A DNA stretch of 64,000 nucleotides, taken from the NCBI GenBank assembly GCA_965530755.1, contig CBESNA010000008.1, positions 1 to 64,000 of the forward strand, read 5' to 3'. The notes under the pieces were generated by a model. It worked only from the letters and a program-made list of their open reading frames with translations. It had not been told where the DNA came from and made no database searches. Shown here in pieces: positions 43,831 to 52,029 of this stretch (within the stretch, counting starts at the first letter, position 1; the number at the start of each line of letters is the position of its first letter). The position numbers and the translations under genes are program-made. Source of the stretch: SZUA-35 sp965530755 (GTDB lineage: Bacteria; Actinomycetota; Acidimicrobiia; Acidimicrobiales; SZUA-35).

Positions 43831-44247
43831 GTGTGGGGCCGGAATGATCCGGCGCCGGTGCGTGTTTTCCCACCCGTGACCGTCGAACCCTCTGACATCG
43901 AACCTTCTGACATCGAACCTTCTGACATCGAGCGCAATGCAGCGCTGTCCGAGTCGGCGTCGATCACCCCACGAGTCATCGAACGGCCAGACGATCACCG
44001 GTTCGAGCTGTTGATCGGCGGCGAGGTGGTCAGCTTCGCCACCTATTCGGTGCGGCCGGAAGGAGTCGTCGTGGTGCCCCATGTCGAGACTCGTGTCGAA
44101 CACCGCGGCAGCGGTCATGCCGGCCAGTTGATGGACGGGATGCTCGGACTCCTGCGCTCGAGTGGTCGGCAGATCGTGCCGGTGTGTCCGTTCGCCGCCG
44201 CCCACGTTCGATCGGACGTCCGATACCACGACCTGCTGGCCGGCTGA
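43831..44247 (+). CDS. GNAT-like N-acetyltransferase (COG2388/YjdJ type)
   Basis: This 138-residue protein matches the short GNAT family with the acetyl-CoA loop in VEHRGSGHAGQLMDGMLGLLR and the conserved end VPVCPFAAAHVR. Its substrate is unknown. The N-terminal part includes three EPSDI repeats encoded by a 15-bp tandem repeat near 43884-43930. The start at GTG 43831 is uncertain; a shorter form beginning after the repeats would still contain the whole domain. It lies just before rpsB. Confidence 0.78.
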   Translation: MWGRNDPAPVRVFPPVTVEPSDIEPSDIEPSDIERNAALSESASITPRVIERPDDHRFELLIGGEVVSFATYSVRPEGVVVVPHVETRVEHRGSGHAGQLMDGMLGLLRSSGRQIVPVCPFAAAHVRSDVRYHDLLAG

Positions 44248-44278
44248 TCGGCTGATCGGTTTCGCCCGCTTGTCGCCG

Positions 44279-44284
44279 TACACT
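44279..44284 (+). promoter_or_regulatory. Possible -10 element for rpsB-tsf
   Basis: TACACT lies about 125 bp before rpsB in the gap after the GNAT gene. A -35 box is not clear. A long 5' leader would result, as is common for rpsB, where S2 controls its own translation in other bacteria. Confidence 0.35.
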
Positions 44285-44409
44285 GGCCTGTCGGCTCGAA
44301 CGAGTCGAAAACCTACCAATCCGGTCCGTGGGAGATCCACGGTCACTGCCAGGCCGGCGTTCGCGCCGAATCGGAAGTGCCCCACGGCCGTACAACCGAA
44401 GGAAACAAC

Positions 44410-45438
44410 GTGACTGCAGTCGTCACCATGAAGCAATTGCTCGATGCCGGCGTCCACTTCGGACACCAGACACGGCGTTGGAATCCGAAGATGAAGCGAT
44501 TCATCCACGGCGAGCGCAGCGGGATCTACATCCTCGACCTCGTCGAGTCGCTGAACCGCATCGAGAAGGCGTACACCTACGTCCGAGACACCGTTGCCGA
44601 TGGTGGCACCGTGCTCTTCGTCGGGACCAAGAAGCAGGCCCAGGAGCCGATTCGTCGTTACGCCGAATCAGTCGGCATGCCATACGTCGACCAGCGTTGG
44701 CTCGGCGGCATGCTCACCAACTATCAGACCATCTCGAAGCGGGTCAGCAAACTCGTCGAATACGAGCGCATGCTCGCTGCCGGCGATTTCGAGGAGATGC
44801 CGAAAAAGGAAGCGCTGCGCTACACGCGTGAGCTCGAGAAGCTCGACCGCAACATCGGCGGTATCAAGACCATGGGGAAGCAGCCGTCGGTCGTGTTCGT
44901 GATGGACACCATCAAGGAGCACATCGCAGTCACAGAGGCTCGCAAACTCGGGATCCCGATCGTTGCCGTTGTCGACACCAACTGCGACCCGGATCTCATC
45001 ACCTTCCCGATCCCGGGCAACGACGACGCCATCAGGTCAGCTGACCTCATGACCCGCGTCATCGCCGAGGCTGTCGCCGAAGGCAAGCTCATGTACGCCC
45101 ACAAGACCGGAGCCCCCGAGACGCCGGCCGAGCGTTCGCCAGAGGAGGAAGCCGAGATCGCCGCCCAGCAGGCCGCAGCTCGCAACGCCGCAGCCGCTGC
45201 TGCTGCTGAGCGCGACGCCCGAGTTGCCGCCGCCAAGGCAGCAGCCGACGCCGAAGCCGCGGCTCCAGCTGAGGAGGCACCGGCTGAAGAAGCCGCCGCA
45301 CCAGCTGAAGAAGCGGCCGCACCAGCCGCTGAGGCACCGACCGCTGAGGCACCGGCCGCTGAGGCACCGGCCGCAGCCGCCGCCCCAGCTGAAGAGACCC
45401 CTGTCGCTGAGGCAGACGCCCCCGCCGACGACGCCTGA
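44410..45438 (+). CDS. rpsB: 30S ribosomal protein S2
   Basis: S2 joins late in 30S assembly. The 342-residue product has the family sequences LLDAGVHFGHQTRRWNPKM, IYILDLVESLNRIEKAY, QRWLGGMLTNYQTI and VVDTNCDPDLITFPIPGNDD. The last 90 or so residues are Ala/Glu/Pro-rich low complexity (APAEEAPAEEAAAPAEEA type), longer than in most bacteria. The GTG at 44410 has AAGGA seven bases upstream. It is followed by tsf in the usual order. Confidence 0.96.
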   Translation: MTAVVTMKQLLDAGVHFGHQTRRWNPKMKRFIHGERSGIYILDLVESLNRIEKAYTYVRDTVADGGTVLFVGTKKQAQEPIRRYAESVGMPYVDQRWLGGMLTNYQTISKRVSKLVEYERMLAAGDFEEMPKKEALRYTRELEKLDRNIGGIKTMGKQPSVVFVMDTIKEHIAVTEARKLGIPIVAVVDTNCDPDLITFPIPGNDDAIRSADLMTRVIAEAVAEGKLMYAHKTGAPETPAERSPEEEAEIAAQQAAARNAAAAAAAERDARVAAAKAAADAEAAAPAEEAPAEEAAAPAEEAAAPAAEAPTAEAPAAEAPAAAAAPAEETPVAEADAPADDA

Positions 45439-45500
45439 TTCGTCAGCGCTCGCACAAACGCAATCGATCTTCAACACAATCGAGCAAGGAAGAAAAGCAC

Positions 45501-46280
45501 ATGGCTGATTTCAGCGCGAAGGACGTTCAGGAGCTCCGCAAGTCGACGGGAGCCGGGATGATGGACTCGAAGAAGGCTCTCACCGAAGCCGATGGCGACA
45601 TGGAAGCCGCGGTGCAGATTCTGCGCGAGAAGGGCCTCGCCAAGGCGAGCAAACTCTCCGACCGCGACAACAGTGAGGGCGTGGTCGCCGTCGCCCAGAG
45701 CGACTTGGGGGCCGCACTCGTGTACCTCAAGTCCGAGACTGACTTCTCGGCCAAGTCGGAGGACTTCCAAGCCTTCGTCCAGAAGCTGGCCGACGCCGTG
45801 CTCGCCGACGGCGAGGCCGCTGTTGCGTCGCTCGACGTCGAGCTCGAGGAGCTCAAGCTCAGCTTGAAGGAGAACATCGAGGTCGGCGCTGCCGTCCGTT
45901 ACGAGGCGGCCGAGGGCAAGGTCATCGATGCCTACCTGCACGGTGGGGGTCGAGCCGGAGTCCTCATCGAGGGTGAAGGCGTTGATGCCGATCTCCTCCA
46001 CGAGATCGCGCTTCACGTGGCCTTCGCAAAGCCGAGCTACCTCGTCCGCGACGATGTGCCGGCCGATGAGGTTGCGAAGGAGAGCGCTGCGCTCCTCGAG
46101 ATCACCAAGAACGAAGGCAAGCCTGAAGCGGCCTGGGACAAGATCGTCGACGGCCGGGTGAACGCCTGGTTCGCCGATCGGGTGCTCGTCGAGCAGGGCA
46201 TGTTCGGCGAGAAGGAGAAGGTGTCAGACAAGCTCGGCACCGGCTCCCTCACCCGCTTCGTGATGGCAATGGTCGGCTGA
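45501..46280 (+). CDS. tsf: Elongation factor Ts
   Basis: EF-Ts recycles EF-Tu-GDP. The 259-residue protein starts DFSAKDVQELRKSTGAGMMD, has the dimerisation/core region with KSETDFSAKSEDF (the usual NETDF motif is SETDF here) and LHEIALHVAFAKP. AAGGAAG precedes the ATG. A clear terminator follows the stop. Confidence 0.96.
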   Translation: MADFSAKDVQELRKSTGAGMMDSKKALTEADGDMEAAVQILREKGLAKASKLSDRDNSEGVVAVAQSDLGAALVYLKSETDFSAKSEDFQAFVQKLADAVLADGEAAVASLDVELEELKLSLKENIEVGAAVRYEAAEGKVIDAYLHGGGRAGVLIEGEGVDADLLHEIALHVAFAKPSYLVRDDVPADEVAKESAALLEITKNEGKPEAAWDKIVDGRVNAWFADRVLVEQGMFGEKEKVSDKLGTGSLTRFVMAMVG

Positions 46281-46315
46281 CCACTCAAGCGGTTTGAAGT
46301 CACCCAGAATCGTCG

Positions 46316-46350
46316 ACGGCCTCGGGGCGCTAGTCTCCCCGAGGCCGTTT
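46316..46350 (+). terminator. Terminator hairpin after tsf
   Basis: ACGGCCTCGGGG (46316-46327) and CCCCGAGGCCGT (46337-46348) form a perfect 12-bp stem followed by TT. The loop contains TAGTCT (46331-46336), a -10-like hexamer that could serve the pyrH promoter. If so, the promoter overlaps the terminator of the preceding operon. Confidence 0.7.
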
Positions 46351-46382
46351 CGCGTCTGGCGACACACGACCTCAGGAGAACC

Positions 46383-47114
46383 ATGACCGAAGCACCCACA
46401 CCCAAGTACCGGCGAGTGTTGCTGAAGCTGTCCGGTGAGGCGTTTGCCGGCGACAAGGGCTTCGGTATCGACGGCTCGGTGCTGCAGAAGATCGCCAACG
46501 ACATCGCCGACGCTCGGAACAACCTCGGTGTCGAGGTCGCCGTCGTTGTCGGAGGTGGCAACATCTGGCGGGGCATTTCCGGAGCCGAGGGTGGTTTCGA
46601 CCGGGCCCAGGCGGACTACATGGGCATGCTGGCCACGGTGATGAACGCGTTGGCCCTGCAGGACGTGTTGGAGCAGAAGGACATTCCCACTCGGACGCAG
46701 TCAGCCATACGAATGCCCCAGGTGGCCGAGGAGTACATCCGCCGCCGAGCGATTCGTCACATGGAGAAGGGACGTGTCGTCATCTTCGCCGCCGGTACCG
46801 GCAATCCCTTCTTCACGACCGACACCACCGCCGCACTGCGAGCAGTCGAGATCGACGCCGACGTGTTGATGAAGGGCACCCATGGCGGAATCGACGGCAT
46901 CTACACCGACGACCCGCGCACCAATCCGGACGCCACGAAGATCGATTCGCTCAGCTACCTCGATGTGCTGAACAAGGGCATCAAGGTCATGGACTCCACC
47001 GCCATCACGCATTGCATGGAGCACAAGATGCCGATCATCGTGTTCGACCTCATGGCGGACGGCAACCTCCACAAGCTGCTCACGGGTTCGACGATCGGTA
47101 CATTGGTCAAATGA
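46383..47114 (+). CDS. pyrH: Uridylate kinase
   Basis: PyrH phosphorylates UMP to UDP, feeding pyrimidine and peptidoglycan precursor pools. The 243-residue protein has LLKLSGEAFAG, VVVGGGNIWRGI, TRTQSAIRMPQVAE and ADVLMKGTHGGIDGIYTDDPR. AGGAG lies six bases before the ATG. It overlaps frr by four bases (ATGA). Confidence 0.96.
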   Translation: MTEAPTPKYRRVLLKLSGEAFAGDKGFGIDGSVLQKIANDIADARNNLGVEVAVVVGGGNIWRGISGAEGGFDRAQADYMGMLATVMNALALQDVLEQKDIPTRTQSAIRMPQVAEEYIRRRAIRHMEKGRVVIFAAGTGNPFFTTDTTAALRAVEIDADVLMKGTHGGIDGIYTDDPRTNPDATKIDSLSYLDVLNKGIKVMDSTAITHCMEHKMPIIVFDLMADGNLHKLLTGSTIGTLVK

Positions 47115-47677
47115 GCGAGCTCATCGAGATGGTCATCGACGACGCCACCGAGCGGATGGAAAAGGCGATCACCCATGCGCGCACGGAGTTCTCTGGCATT
47201 CGGTCTGGTCGGGCAGCTCCTCAGCTCGTCGAGCGCATCTCTGTCGAGGCCTACGGGGTCGACATGAAGATCCTCGAGCTGGCAACCGTTTCGATTCCCG
47301 AGGCGCGCCAGCTGATGGTCACGCCGCACGATCCGTCGAATCTCGAGGCGATCGAGAAGGGCATCCGCAGCTCCGACCTGGGCTTGTCGCCTTCAAACGA
47401 CGGGCGCTCGATCAGGCTCAACTTCCCGCCACTCACCGAAGAGCGGCGCAAGGAGCTGGTGCGGCTCGTGAAGTCGATGGCGGAGGACGGACGGGTCGCC
47501 ATCCGCAATGTTCGGCGCGATGCGCGCAAGGATCTGGAGTCGGCGGAGAAAGACGGGGCGTTTTCCTCTGACGATTTGGTGCGGGCCGAGAAGGATCTCG
47601 ACCGGCTCACCCAGGAAAGCGAAGCGGCGGTCGACAAAGCGCTGACAGATAAAGAAGACGAACTCCTCGAGGTCTGA
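47111..47677 (+). CDS. frr: Ribosome recycling factor
   Basis: RRF splits post-termination ribosomes with EF-G. The 188-residue product has the family sequences RMEKAITHARTEFSGIRSGR, PEARQLMVTPHDPSNLEAIE, IRLNFPPLTEERRKELVRLV and VAIRNVRRDARKDL. The ATG at 47111 overlaps the pyrH stop. The frame is open upstream but only the ATG at 47111 matches the family. Confidence 0.96.
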   Translation: MSELIEMVIDDATERMEKAITHARTEFSGIRSGRAAPQLVERISVEAYGVDMKILELATVSIPEARQLMVTPHDPSNLEAIEKGIRSSDLGLSPSNDGRSIRLNFPPLTEERRKELVRLVKSMAEDGRVAIRNVRRDARKDLESAEKDGAFSSDDLVRAEKDLDRLTQESEAAVDKALTDKEDELLEV

Positions 47678-47734
47678 GCATCTCGCTTCACTCACGACGT
47701 CTGCCGGTCTCGGCGGGCGCACCAAGGAACTGAC

Positions 47735-49258
47735 GTGGCCGACGACCGCACCGACAACGAAGACGAAACGACGGCGAAGGGAATCTTCGACGTCTTCGAG
47801 CCGCCACCCGAGATCGATCCCAATCACTTCGGGCCGATTCCCGTCGTCCCTGACGACGGATCGGCGCCGGCTGAGGACGATCAGGGTCCCCACATCGATC
47901 TGAGCGCAGGCGACGAGGCTTCGGCCGATGCTGCCGAGACCGGTGATGCCACCATCTCGTCGATCTTCGGATTCGATCCGATCGAGGGCCAGCCACCCGC
48001 CGCCGGCGATGGGGAGCCGGTCACCGATGAGGGCACCGCGTCTGTGCTCGAGCTGGCCAAAGCGGCCGACCCCTCGACGGGCGATCGCTCAGAGGCCGAT
48101 TCCGAGGCAGCAGCCGACGGCGCGCCGAGCGAATCGGCACCGAGCGGGTCCGAGTTGCCGCACTGGACCGCCCCGGCAACGGGCATGGTCCCCAAGATCA
48201 TTGCCGGCGATCGCGACGCGGTCGAAGGATGGGCCGAGGTCTCTGGTCCCCGCTGGCATGGTGAAGGCCCGCAATGGGCGGGCGACGATCTCGAAGCGGT
48301 GTTCGCCGACGAAGACGGTGTCGGAGGTCCCCGTCGTGTCACCATCGACGACGACGATCAGGTCGACGTTCCCGGTGCTGCCGGATCGCCGCAGCGCCCA
48401 GAGTCGGCGGCGGCCCGTGCTGCGCAGCGGCCGGTGGTCGAGGTGGACGCCGGCCGCAACATGGGTCAGGCGATCGGCGTCGGCGTGGCGTTCGCCATCG
48501 TTGCTTCCGCTGCGTTGTGGGCCGGAAAGCCAACCACCCTCGCCTTGATCGTGGGCGTCGTGGTGCTCGCGGCCATCGAGGTCTTCGCTGCCATGCGCAA
48601 GGCCGGGCTCCACCCGGCGACGTTGCTCGGAATCGTCGCCAGTGCTGCGCTGCCGCTGGCGGCGTATCACCGTGGCCACGCCGGCTACACGCTCGTCATT
48701 GCATTGTCGGTCGTTGCGAGTGCGCTGTGGTACCTCTCCGGCGCCGACACGCAGCGTCCCGCTGTCAACATCGGGCTGACGATGCTCGGTATCACGTGGG
48801 TCGGCGGCCTGGCCGCCTTCGCCTCGTTCATCATCCAGTCGGCGGGCGGGATCCAGCTGCTTCTCGCCACGGTGCTGATCACCGTCGCTTCCGACACGGG
48901 TGCCCTGGCCGGCGGGAAAGCCCTCGGCAGTACCCCGTTCCATTCAGCGAGTCCGAACAAGACGTGGGAGGGCACCATCGTCGGGCTGATCGCCGCGGTG
49001 GTCGCCGGCCTCGTCATCGGCATTCTCGACATCTCAGTGTTCGCCGACTCACTGACTGATTCGGTGCTGCTCGGGCTGACCTGCGGTGTGCTGGTTCCGA
49101 TCGGTGATCTCACAGAGTCCCTGGTCAAGCGAGACCTCGGGGTCAAGGACATGGGCAACCTCCTTCCCGGCCACGGGGGGTTCCTCGATCGGGTCGACGG
49201 GCTCCTCTTCGCTCTGCCGGGCGCGTACTACCTGGGTAACGTCCTCGGTCTGCTCTGA
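47735..49258 (+). CDS. cdsA: Phosphatidate cytidylyltransferase with long acidic N-terminus
   Basis: CdsA makes CDP-diacylglycerol, the precursor of phospholipids. The C-terminal 270 residues form a normal multi-helix enzyme with the signature SPNKTWEGTIVG and LVKRDLGVKDMGNLLPGHGG FLDRVDG (split here only for length). The first 235 residues are acidic and disordered-looking (Asp/Glu/Ala/Pro/Gly), including a few aromatic patches such as GFDPIEG and GPRWHGEGPQW. The total, 507 residues, is nearly double the usual 260-300. The GTG at 47735 has AAGGAA upstream. It follows frr, as in many bacteria. Confidence 0.93.
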   Translation: MADDRTDNEDETTAKGIFDVFEPPPEIDPNHFGPIPVVPDDGSAPAEDDQGPHIDLSAGDEASADAAETGDATISSIFGFDPIEGQPPAAGDGEPVTDEGTASVLELAKAADPSTGDRSEADSEAAADGAPSESAPSGSELPHWTAPATGMVPKIIAGDRDAVEGWAEVSGPRWHGEGPQWAGDDLEAVFADEDGVGGPRRVTIDDDDQVDVPGAAGSPQRPESAAARAAQRPVVEVDAGRNMGQAIGVGVAFAIVASAALWAGKPTTLALIVGVVVLAAIEVFAAMRKAGLHPATLLGIVASAALPLAAYHRGHAGYTLVIALSVVASALWYLSGADTQRPAVNIGLTMLGITWVGGLAAFASFIIQSAGGIQLLLATVLITVASDTGALAGGKALGSTPFHSASPNKTWEGTIVGLIAAVVAGLVIGILDISVFADSLTDSVLLGLTCGVLVPIGDLTESLVKRDLGVKDMGNLLPGHGGFLDRVDGLLFALPGAYYLGNVLGLL

Positions 49259-49300
49259 CCCTCCCGCCGCTCGCTTTCTCCTGGCTTTCGGGCCAGGGGA

Positions 49301-49306
49301 TACGCT
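49301..49306 (+). promoter_or_regulatory. -10-like TACGCT before dxr
   Basis: TACGCT lies six bases before the GTG start of dxr, with no ribosome binding site. This fits a leaderless transcript. Confidence 0.4.
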
Positions 49307-49312
49307 CGACCG

Positions 49313-50545
49313 GTGAACAGTTCCGTCCCCACCCCGTCCCGTCGTTCGGTGGCGATCGTTGGGAGTACCGGGTCGATCGGTACGCAGACGATCGAGGCGA
49401 TCGCCGACGATCCTGATCGGTACGAGGTGGTTGCGCTGGCGGCCGGTTCGTCTGTCGCCGTGCTCGTCGAACAGGTGCGAGTGCTTCGCCCGTCCTTCGT
49501 GGCGGTCGGAGATGAGGCTGCGCTCGGGCCGCTCCGAGACGCACTTCGGGCCGCCGGAATCGACCATGAGGTGGAGACAGCAGCCGGCCCAGAGGGCCTC
49601 GCCGAATGTGCGAGACGGGCCGACATCACGGTCAACGGTGTGGTCGGGTTCGCCGGACTCCCCGTCACGCTGGCGGCGCTCGAAAGCGGGAAGCGGCTCG
49701 CTCTGGCGAACAAGGAGTCGCTCATCGCGGGCGGCCCGGTCGTGCAGGCGGCGCGGAGGACTCCGGGCGCCGAGTTGGTGCCGGTCGATTCCGAGCATGC
49801 TGCAGTGCACCAGTGCCTCCGGGCGAACGATCGGCCGGAACGGGTGTCGAGGATCCAGCTGACCGCGTCCGGCGGACCGTTCCGTGGCAAGAAGCGGAGC
49901 GAGCTCGAGGCCGTCACGATCGACGATGCGCTGGCGCACCCGACGTGGTCGATGGGCCCCAAGATCACGATCGACTCGTCGACGCTGATGAACAAGGGGC
50001 TCGAGGTCATCGAAGCGAACGAGCTCTTCGGATCGCCGGCCGGTGCCTTGGGATACGGGCTCGCGATCGACGACATCGACGTTGTGGTTCACCCGCAATC
50101 GATCGTGCACTCGATGGTGACCTACAGCGACGGATCGACCATCGCGCAACTCTCCCTGCCGACGATGAAGCTCCCGATCGCCTACGCACTGGCCTACCCA
50201 GACCGCTTCCCGGTGCCCTATGGCGCAATCGATTGGGCCACCCTGGGATCGCTCGACTTCGAGGTGCCCGATCTCGAGTCCTTCCCGTGTCTCGGTCTGG
50301 CGTTCGAGGCCGGCCGAATCGGGGGGACGGCTCCAGCCTGGCTGAGTGCGGCCAACGAGGTCGCCGTCGACGCATTCCTCAAGAAACGCATCCGATGGGT
50401 CGACATCTCCGATGTCAACGCGGCAGTACTCGCCGCCCATGATGGAGGAATGGGTGACACCCTGGAAGGTGTTCTCGCGGGGGATCATCTTGCTCGGCGA
50501 ACCGCCGATGATCTGGTGAACGCTCTCGGACGTTCGACCAGATGA
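49313..50545 (+). CDS. dxr: 1-deoxy-D-xylulose 5-phosphate reductoisomerase
   Basis: Dxr catalyses the first committed step of the MEP isoprenoid pathway, making MEP from DXP with NADPH. The 410-residue enzyme has the NADPH site VAIVGSTGSIGTQTIEAI, ALANKESLIAGG, VDSEHAAVHQCL, LTASGGPFRGKK and SSTLMNKGLEVIEA. Motifs and length are normal. It starts with GTG 49313. ispG, a later enzyme of the same pathway, follows after rseP. Confidence 0.96.
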   Translation: MNSSVPTPSRRSVAIVGSTGSIGTQTIEAIADDPDRYEVVALAAGSSVAVLVEQVRVLRPSFVAVGDEAALGPLRDALRAAGIDHEVETAAGPEGLAECARRADITVNGVVGFAGLPVTLAALESGKRLALANKESLIAGGPVVQAARRTPGAELVPVDSEHAAVHQCLRANDRPERVSRIQLTASGGPFRGKKRSELEAVTIDDALAHPTWSMGPKITIDSSTLMNKGLEVIEANELFGSPAGALGYGLAIDDIDVVVHPQSIVHSMVTYSDGSTIAQLSLPTMKLPIAYALAYPDRFPVPYGAIDWATLGSLDFEVPDLESFPCLGLAFEAGRIGGTAPAWLSAANEVAVDAFLKKRIRWVDISDVNAAVLAAHDGGMGDTLEGVLAGDHLARRTADDLVNALGRSTR

Positions 50546-50594
50546 TCAGCTTCCCCTTGAACCAACGGATACAGATGCAGATGAACGGACTTCG

Positions 50595-51917
50595 ATGACC
50601 GACACCAACGCCACGACAGACACCTCGGCGGAGCCGAGCCGGCTGCAGTCGATGGCGCTCGGGGACACGAAGCAGGACGGTCGTGGCGATGCCGTCACGA
50701 ATTGGCCGGCTCTGATCGGCCTCGCCGCCTTCTTCGGGTTCATCGGCTATCTGGGCTTCGCCTATCTGGCGATGGTGCTCGGCCTCGTGATCATGATCTT
50801 CCTCCACGAACTCGGACATTTCATGACCGCCAAGTGGACGGGGATGAAGGCCACCCAGTTCTTCATCGGCTTCGGCCCGACCCTGTTCTCGCGAACGCGC
50901 GGCGAGGTCGAGTGGGGGATCAAGGCCCTGCCGTTCGGCGCCTTCGTGCGGATCATCGGTATGTCCAATCTCGACCCGATCGACCCAGAAGATGCCCCGA
51001 GGGCGTACGTCAACAAGAGCTATCCCCGCCGCATGCTCGTCATCACGGCCGGGTCGATGATGCACTTCATCCAGGCTGCGGTGATCTTGATCTTTGTGGT
51101 GTCGCTGATCGGGGTGCGCGATGCAGCGATCATCGACCAGGCGTTGATCGACGCTCCCCGGCCGTGGACCATCGGCGAGATCAGGCGCCTCGAGACCGGT
51201 GAGACGCCGTCGGTCGAAGCCGACTTGGCTGTCGGTGACCGGATCGTCGCCATCGACGACCAGGTCCTCGACGACTTCGTCAGCATGGCGGAGTATGTGT
51301 TCGAACGTCCTGGCGAAGAAGTGACCCTGACCATCGAGCGCGGCGACGAGACCTTCGAAGCCACGACCACCTTGGCCGAGGTGCCCACCGACACCGGGGA
51401 GACCATTGGCTTCCTCGGTGTCGCCGCGCTCTATGACCGACAGACCCTGTCCCCGGTGACGGCGCTCGGGCTCGGCTTCGACGTTGGCCGCGTTGCGGTG
51501 ACGTTCATCCCGCAACGCTTCCTCTCACCGTCGACGTGGGCCAACTTGGGCTCACTGGTGCTTGATGGGCGTGAGGACGTGAGTATCACCAGCGACGAGG
51601 CGCAGGAGCGACCGATCTCGTTGGTGGGTGCGGTGCGCATCTCCGGTCAGGTCGCCGAGATCGATTGGGTGCTGTCGCTGCTGTTCCTGGCGCAGATCAA
51701 CATCTTCGTCGGCATCCTGAATCTGATTCCGCTGCTGCCCCTCGATGGTGGGCACGCAGCGATCGCCACGTACGAGCGGATCCGAAGCCGGAAGGGTCAA
51801 CACCCGTATCGGGCCGACATCACGAAGCTCCTGCCGATCACCTACGCGGTGGTGGCCCTCTTCGGCTTCATCGGCCTGACGACGGTCTGGCTCGACATCG
51901 TCCGCCCCATCTCCTGA
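50595..51917 (+). CDS. rseP: Site-2 protease RseP-like, M50 family
   Basis: This intramembrane zinc protease cleaves anti-sigma factors and other membrane substrates. The 440-residue protein has H71-E-L-G-H75 in the first core helix, one PDZ domain (about 200-270, LAVGDRIVAIDDQVLDDFVS) and the second zinc motif NLIPLLPLDGGHA. The usual GPxxN motif after the first helix is ITAGSMMHF here. It lies between dxr and ispG, its conserved place. Length is near the usual 400-450. Confidence 0.93.
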   Translation: MTDTNATTDTSAEPSRLQSMALGDTKQDGRGDAVTNWPALIGLAAFFGFIGYLGFAYLAMVLGLVIMIFLHELGHFMTAKWTGMKATQFFIGFGPTLFSRTRGEVEWGIKALPFGAFVRIIGMSNLDPIDPEDAPRAYVNKSYPRRMLVITAGSMMHFIQAAVILIFVVSLIGVRDAAIIDQALIDAPRPWTIGEIRRLETGETPSVEADLAVGDRIVAIDDQVLDDFVSMAEYVFERPGEEVTLTIERGDETFEATTTLAEVPTDTGETIGFLGVAALYDRQTLSPVTALGLGFDVGRVAVTFIPQRFLSPSTWANLGSLVLDGREDVSITSDEAQERPISLVGAVRISGQVAEIDWVLSLLFLAQINIFVGILNLIPLLPLDGGHAAIATYERIRSRKGQHPYRADITKLLPITYAVVALFGFIGLTTVWLDIVRPIS

Positions 51918-51930
51918 CCTTCTGCCTGGC

Positions 51931-51979
51931 AAACCTCGGGTTTGTACCCCACAGAATCGGGGGCGTGAGCCTCCGGTTG
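51931..51979 (+). repeat. Intergenic palindromic element, half copy C
   Basis: The copy spans AAACCTCGGGTTTG to CCTCCGGTT with CCCCACAGAATCGGGGG inside; the last arm carries one extra C relative to the others. It lies 14 bp after the rseP stop. Confidence 0.75.
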
Positions 51980-52015
51980 GTTTCGCCTGGGCGGACCTCG
52001 ACTGTCGCCGCCTCC

Positions 52016-52021
52016 TAGGCT
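52016..52021 (+). promoter_or_regulatory. -10-like TAGGCT before ispG
   Basis: TAGGCT lies eight bases before the ispG ATG, without a ribosome binding site. Repeat copy C upstream may insulate it from rseP transcription. Confidence 0.4.
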
Positions 52022-52029
52022 GACCGACC

